Positions 61,542-64,000 of a DNA stretch of 64,000 nucleotides are shown piece by piece; within the stretch, counting starts at the first letter, position 1; each line of letters begins with the position of its first letter. A program made the position numbers and the translations under genes. Under the pieces are notes generated by a model, which had not been told where the DNA came from, did no database searches, and saw only the letters and a program-made list of their open reading frames with translations. Location of the stretch: contig NW_001799444.1 in the NCBI RefSeq assembly GCF_000165425.1, positions 248,001 to 312,000 of the forward strand, given 5' to 3'. The DNA is from Paramecium tetraurelia. Taxonomy: Eukaryota; Ciliophora; Oligohymenophorea; Peniculida; Parameciidae.

Positions 61542-63517
61542 TGCCTAAAAAATTTTAATAAATTATGCCATTTTCCAATGCATTACAAATTTATGGATTA
61601 ATAAAATATTAAAGAAGATCAAATTTAGTAGATCATATTGTTTCTTAAATACTGCAATTTACATTTTTACATTAATTAGCCTTACCCAGTTTTATTTGCA
61701 AATTGAATTTTATTTCTAATTTTGATTGGCTTTATTTTGGTCTTTTTTGGTCTTTTTGCTTTGTTTGTACGAACTAAAGAACTCTTAGCTTAAGACTAAA
61801 ATAGTTTAAAAATAGTATGGACATGTAAGATATATACTTTTAATCAAAATTAGGTTTTCATTCACACATTTGAGTTTTTTGCACTTCTAAGGTTTCAAAA
61901 TAGTAGATGAATAACATGTAAAATTAGCACTTAGATTACCAAAAAAGCTGAATTAACGAAATGAAGAATACGAGTATTTGAAAGCATCTACATTTTAGAA
62001 TACAATATAACATTCTGATTTATAACTCTATACAATAAAAAGAAACGATTAATCTACAAAAATGCAGAAAAAATTTAAGAATAAATAAGCTTTTACTTTT
62101 CGTAGACTATATGATTTTAATCAAATACTTAAAATAGATTGCTAGACAAGATTATTAAATTAGATGCCACCATATCTTTTAATAAAACTATTTCTAAGGA
62201 TAAATACACAATTATTAAAATTAATAAATATGAGATTTTTGAATATCATTAAAGATAATTTTTTTTTTTAAGAAGTAATACATATACATAGATATAACAT
62301 AGACATTAAATATTCTTTAAGAATCTCGTTAACTATATTTTTTATCATAGCGTTTGAATTTTTAATTCTTAATATCATTAATAAAAACAAGTTATATCTG
62401 AATCTTAAATAGACCATTATCAAATCTCTGCATTTATTATCAAAATCAGAGATAACTAAATCTATTTAGTAGATAGCATGGTTGAAGTTGCAATTGAGAT
62501 TCCTCATTGACCTGGAAACCATGAAGTTTTTGAACTCTAAAACTACTCAAATATCATATTGTGAATAAATAACTAAGTATGATGATTAAGAATCAAACGT
62601 TTAAATTCATACTAAAGCTAATTCATATATTGAATCCGCTTAGTGGATTAGAATTAAAGTAATAATTAATAATCATCATAGATCTCATTTTACTATATTA
62701 TTTAAGATTTATCGTCATTATTTCCTCCTTTGTTTTCTATTATTTACTATTCGTTCAAGCATTTTATATGGAGCCTTGAGTATATTCAGTGAAAATTCCT
62801 TTTGTCAAGATCAAGAACATCTCTATGCAATGGTGAGCAATAAAAAACTCTACATATATGATTAAAATTAAATAAATCTTATACATAGATAATTCTAATA
62901 CAGCTATTGAAGTGATCAAGAAAAAAGTCGAAGAATTTATTAATTAAAATACAGGATGAATCAGAACAGATTTATGAGACTAATATTGATCAAGTATTCT
63001 AAATGTTTTATGGAAATTATTGTGAACTTTTTTTAGGTTTAATTTGATATAAATTATAGAAATAATGCCAAATAAAGGAGTTGATAATTATGATTCATGA
63101 CAGTATAAATTATGTGGTGCATTCACTAGAGGACTAAATCAATATCATTTATTACTGAGTTAAATTGCAATATCTCTCATAAATCCTAATGATACTAGAT
63201 ATGATTAACCAACCCTAAATACTCTTTTGAATTCAGTGAATTAATTCATAAAATCTATCTTAGGTGCAATAAAAATGCATATCATATTAAACAACTCACC
63301 CTAAATCTTTGGTTTGAATAGTACTTTCTCTATTCAGATAATGAAATGTTTCTAGAAATTCTATCAATGTATTTTATATTTTAACAATGGATGCTTAATG
63401 TTATTTTTTCTTTTACTTTTACTTTTTTATGCTTTTTTATTGAACTCATCTTAGTCAAGAAATTAAAAATAATTATAAATAAACATTAAAATATATTCAT
63501 AGATATTACTCAAATGA
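61542..63517 (+). pseudogene. Shortened TmcB-like copy (truncated gene or pseudogene)
   Basis: The frame contains GFKIVDEQHVKLALRLPKK, which matches YKVVDEDHVKLTFRLPKK of the large TmcB-like protein at 30683-35909. Membrane helices follow (ISLTIFFIIAFEFLILNI, YFLLCFLLFTIRSSILYG), then SEQIYETNIDQVFQMFYGNY and GLNQYHLLLSQIAISLINPN, matching the C-terminal region of the large gene in order. Only about 100 residues precede the shared block, against about 990 in the large gene, so the N-terminal membrane and PAS part is absent. A 38-nt intron before GFKIVDE and further introns near 62910-63060 are needed. Some of these junctions are uncertain, so it may be either a 5'-truncated pseudogene or a short functional relative. 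Confidence 0.55.
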
Positions 63518-63630
63518 AGTGTTAAATAATCAGTAGAATATTAGAGTCAGATTTATAAGAGAAGGTTTTATTCAAAAATGAAATAATTTGTATAAATCGA
63601 TCTAATAAAATGCAATAGTTAATGAATTCA

Positions 63631-64000
63631 TCATCTTTTTACAACATGACTCGTTTTATTTTTACCCTAGTTCACATGAACGATAATTTTGTCCTCATCC
63701 TTTTTGACATTCTATAAGGAGCTAACTTTATCTTAGAGTTCCCTATTCCTACTACGCAATAAATCTTCCAGTTGTCTCACCTTGGCCAACAAGATCTCAT
63801 AATTATGTTGTCTACTTAGAAGTAAATTGATACAGATCATCTCTTTCATTTAGTGAATCATCCAGTTAAGCTTTAAGATTAGCAATTACTTATTGTAATT
63901 CTACAATCTTTCTCTTTAACACTCTGATTTCCTCCGTTAATTCCTCATCATCAGATTCACTTTCGACTTTCTTTTAAATATTTTATTAAACCACAATTGG
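63631..64000 (-). CDS. Coiled-coil protein, C-terminal part, 5' end outside window
   Basis: About 115 codons are visible after removing one 22-nt intron. An acidic start (ESESDDEELTEEIRVLKRKI) runs into a coiled coil (VELQQVIANLKAQLDDSLNE, ILLAKVRQLEDLLRSRNREL) and a short basic end GKNKTSHVVKR before TGA. The frame is open to the right edge. No family is recognised; the visible part is too short for a function. Confidence 0.6.

Overview
The window is macronuclear-type DNA of a ciliate, most likely a Paramecium species. Open frames only make sense when TAA and TAG are read as glutamine and TGA is the only stop. The DNA is very AT-rich, genes are packed with gaps often below 50 bp, and coding frames are interrupted by very short introns (about 17-38 nt, GT...AG). 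Almost all models below were rebuilt by hand with this code and by removing such introns; in nearly every case the spliced length is an exact multiple of three. No tRNA, rRNA, CRISPR array or telomeric repeat was seen.

Layout, 1-13 kb: a large coiled-coil/C2-like ciliary-type protein cut by the left edge (-), a catalytically dead peptide-deformylase homologue (-), a MYND-finger/Aurora-like kinase fusion (+), a CHTOP-like RNA export factor (-) overlapped by an alpha/beta hydrolase lacking its serine nucleophile (-), a DYRK kinase (+), a basic unknown protein (-), a TMEM230 homologue (+) and a TMEM209 homologue (-). 13-26 kb: three cyclic-nucleotide-type K+ channels (+), a ribosomal protein eL43 lacking most zinc ligands, and a giant fused mevalonate-pathway enzyme (HMG-CoA synthase + class II HMG-CoA reductase + a polyprenyl-synthase-like end). 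26-38 kb: a GCFC/PAXBP1-like protein, a long coiled coil, a 1,651-residue TmcB-like membrane/PAS protein, an unknown and a CK1-type pseudokinase. 38-49 kb: asparaginyl-tRNA synthetase, a COP9 subunit 3 candidate and two tandem LRR paralogues. 49-64 kb: two coiled-coil/charged proteins, a fourth K+ channel, a K+ channel pseudogene carrying what looks like an unexcised IES, small unknown genes (one HMG-box), a truncated TmcB-like copy and a coiled-coil gene cut by the right edge.

The strongest observations are the three-part mevalonate enzyme, a K+ channel family of five copies with a CCHC zinc-knuckle behind the cyclic-nucleotide domain, the IES-like element whose removal restores a channel frame exactly, and a series of apparent pseudoenzymes. 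All gene functions are inferred from recognisable motifs without any database search.
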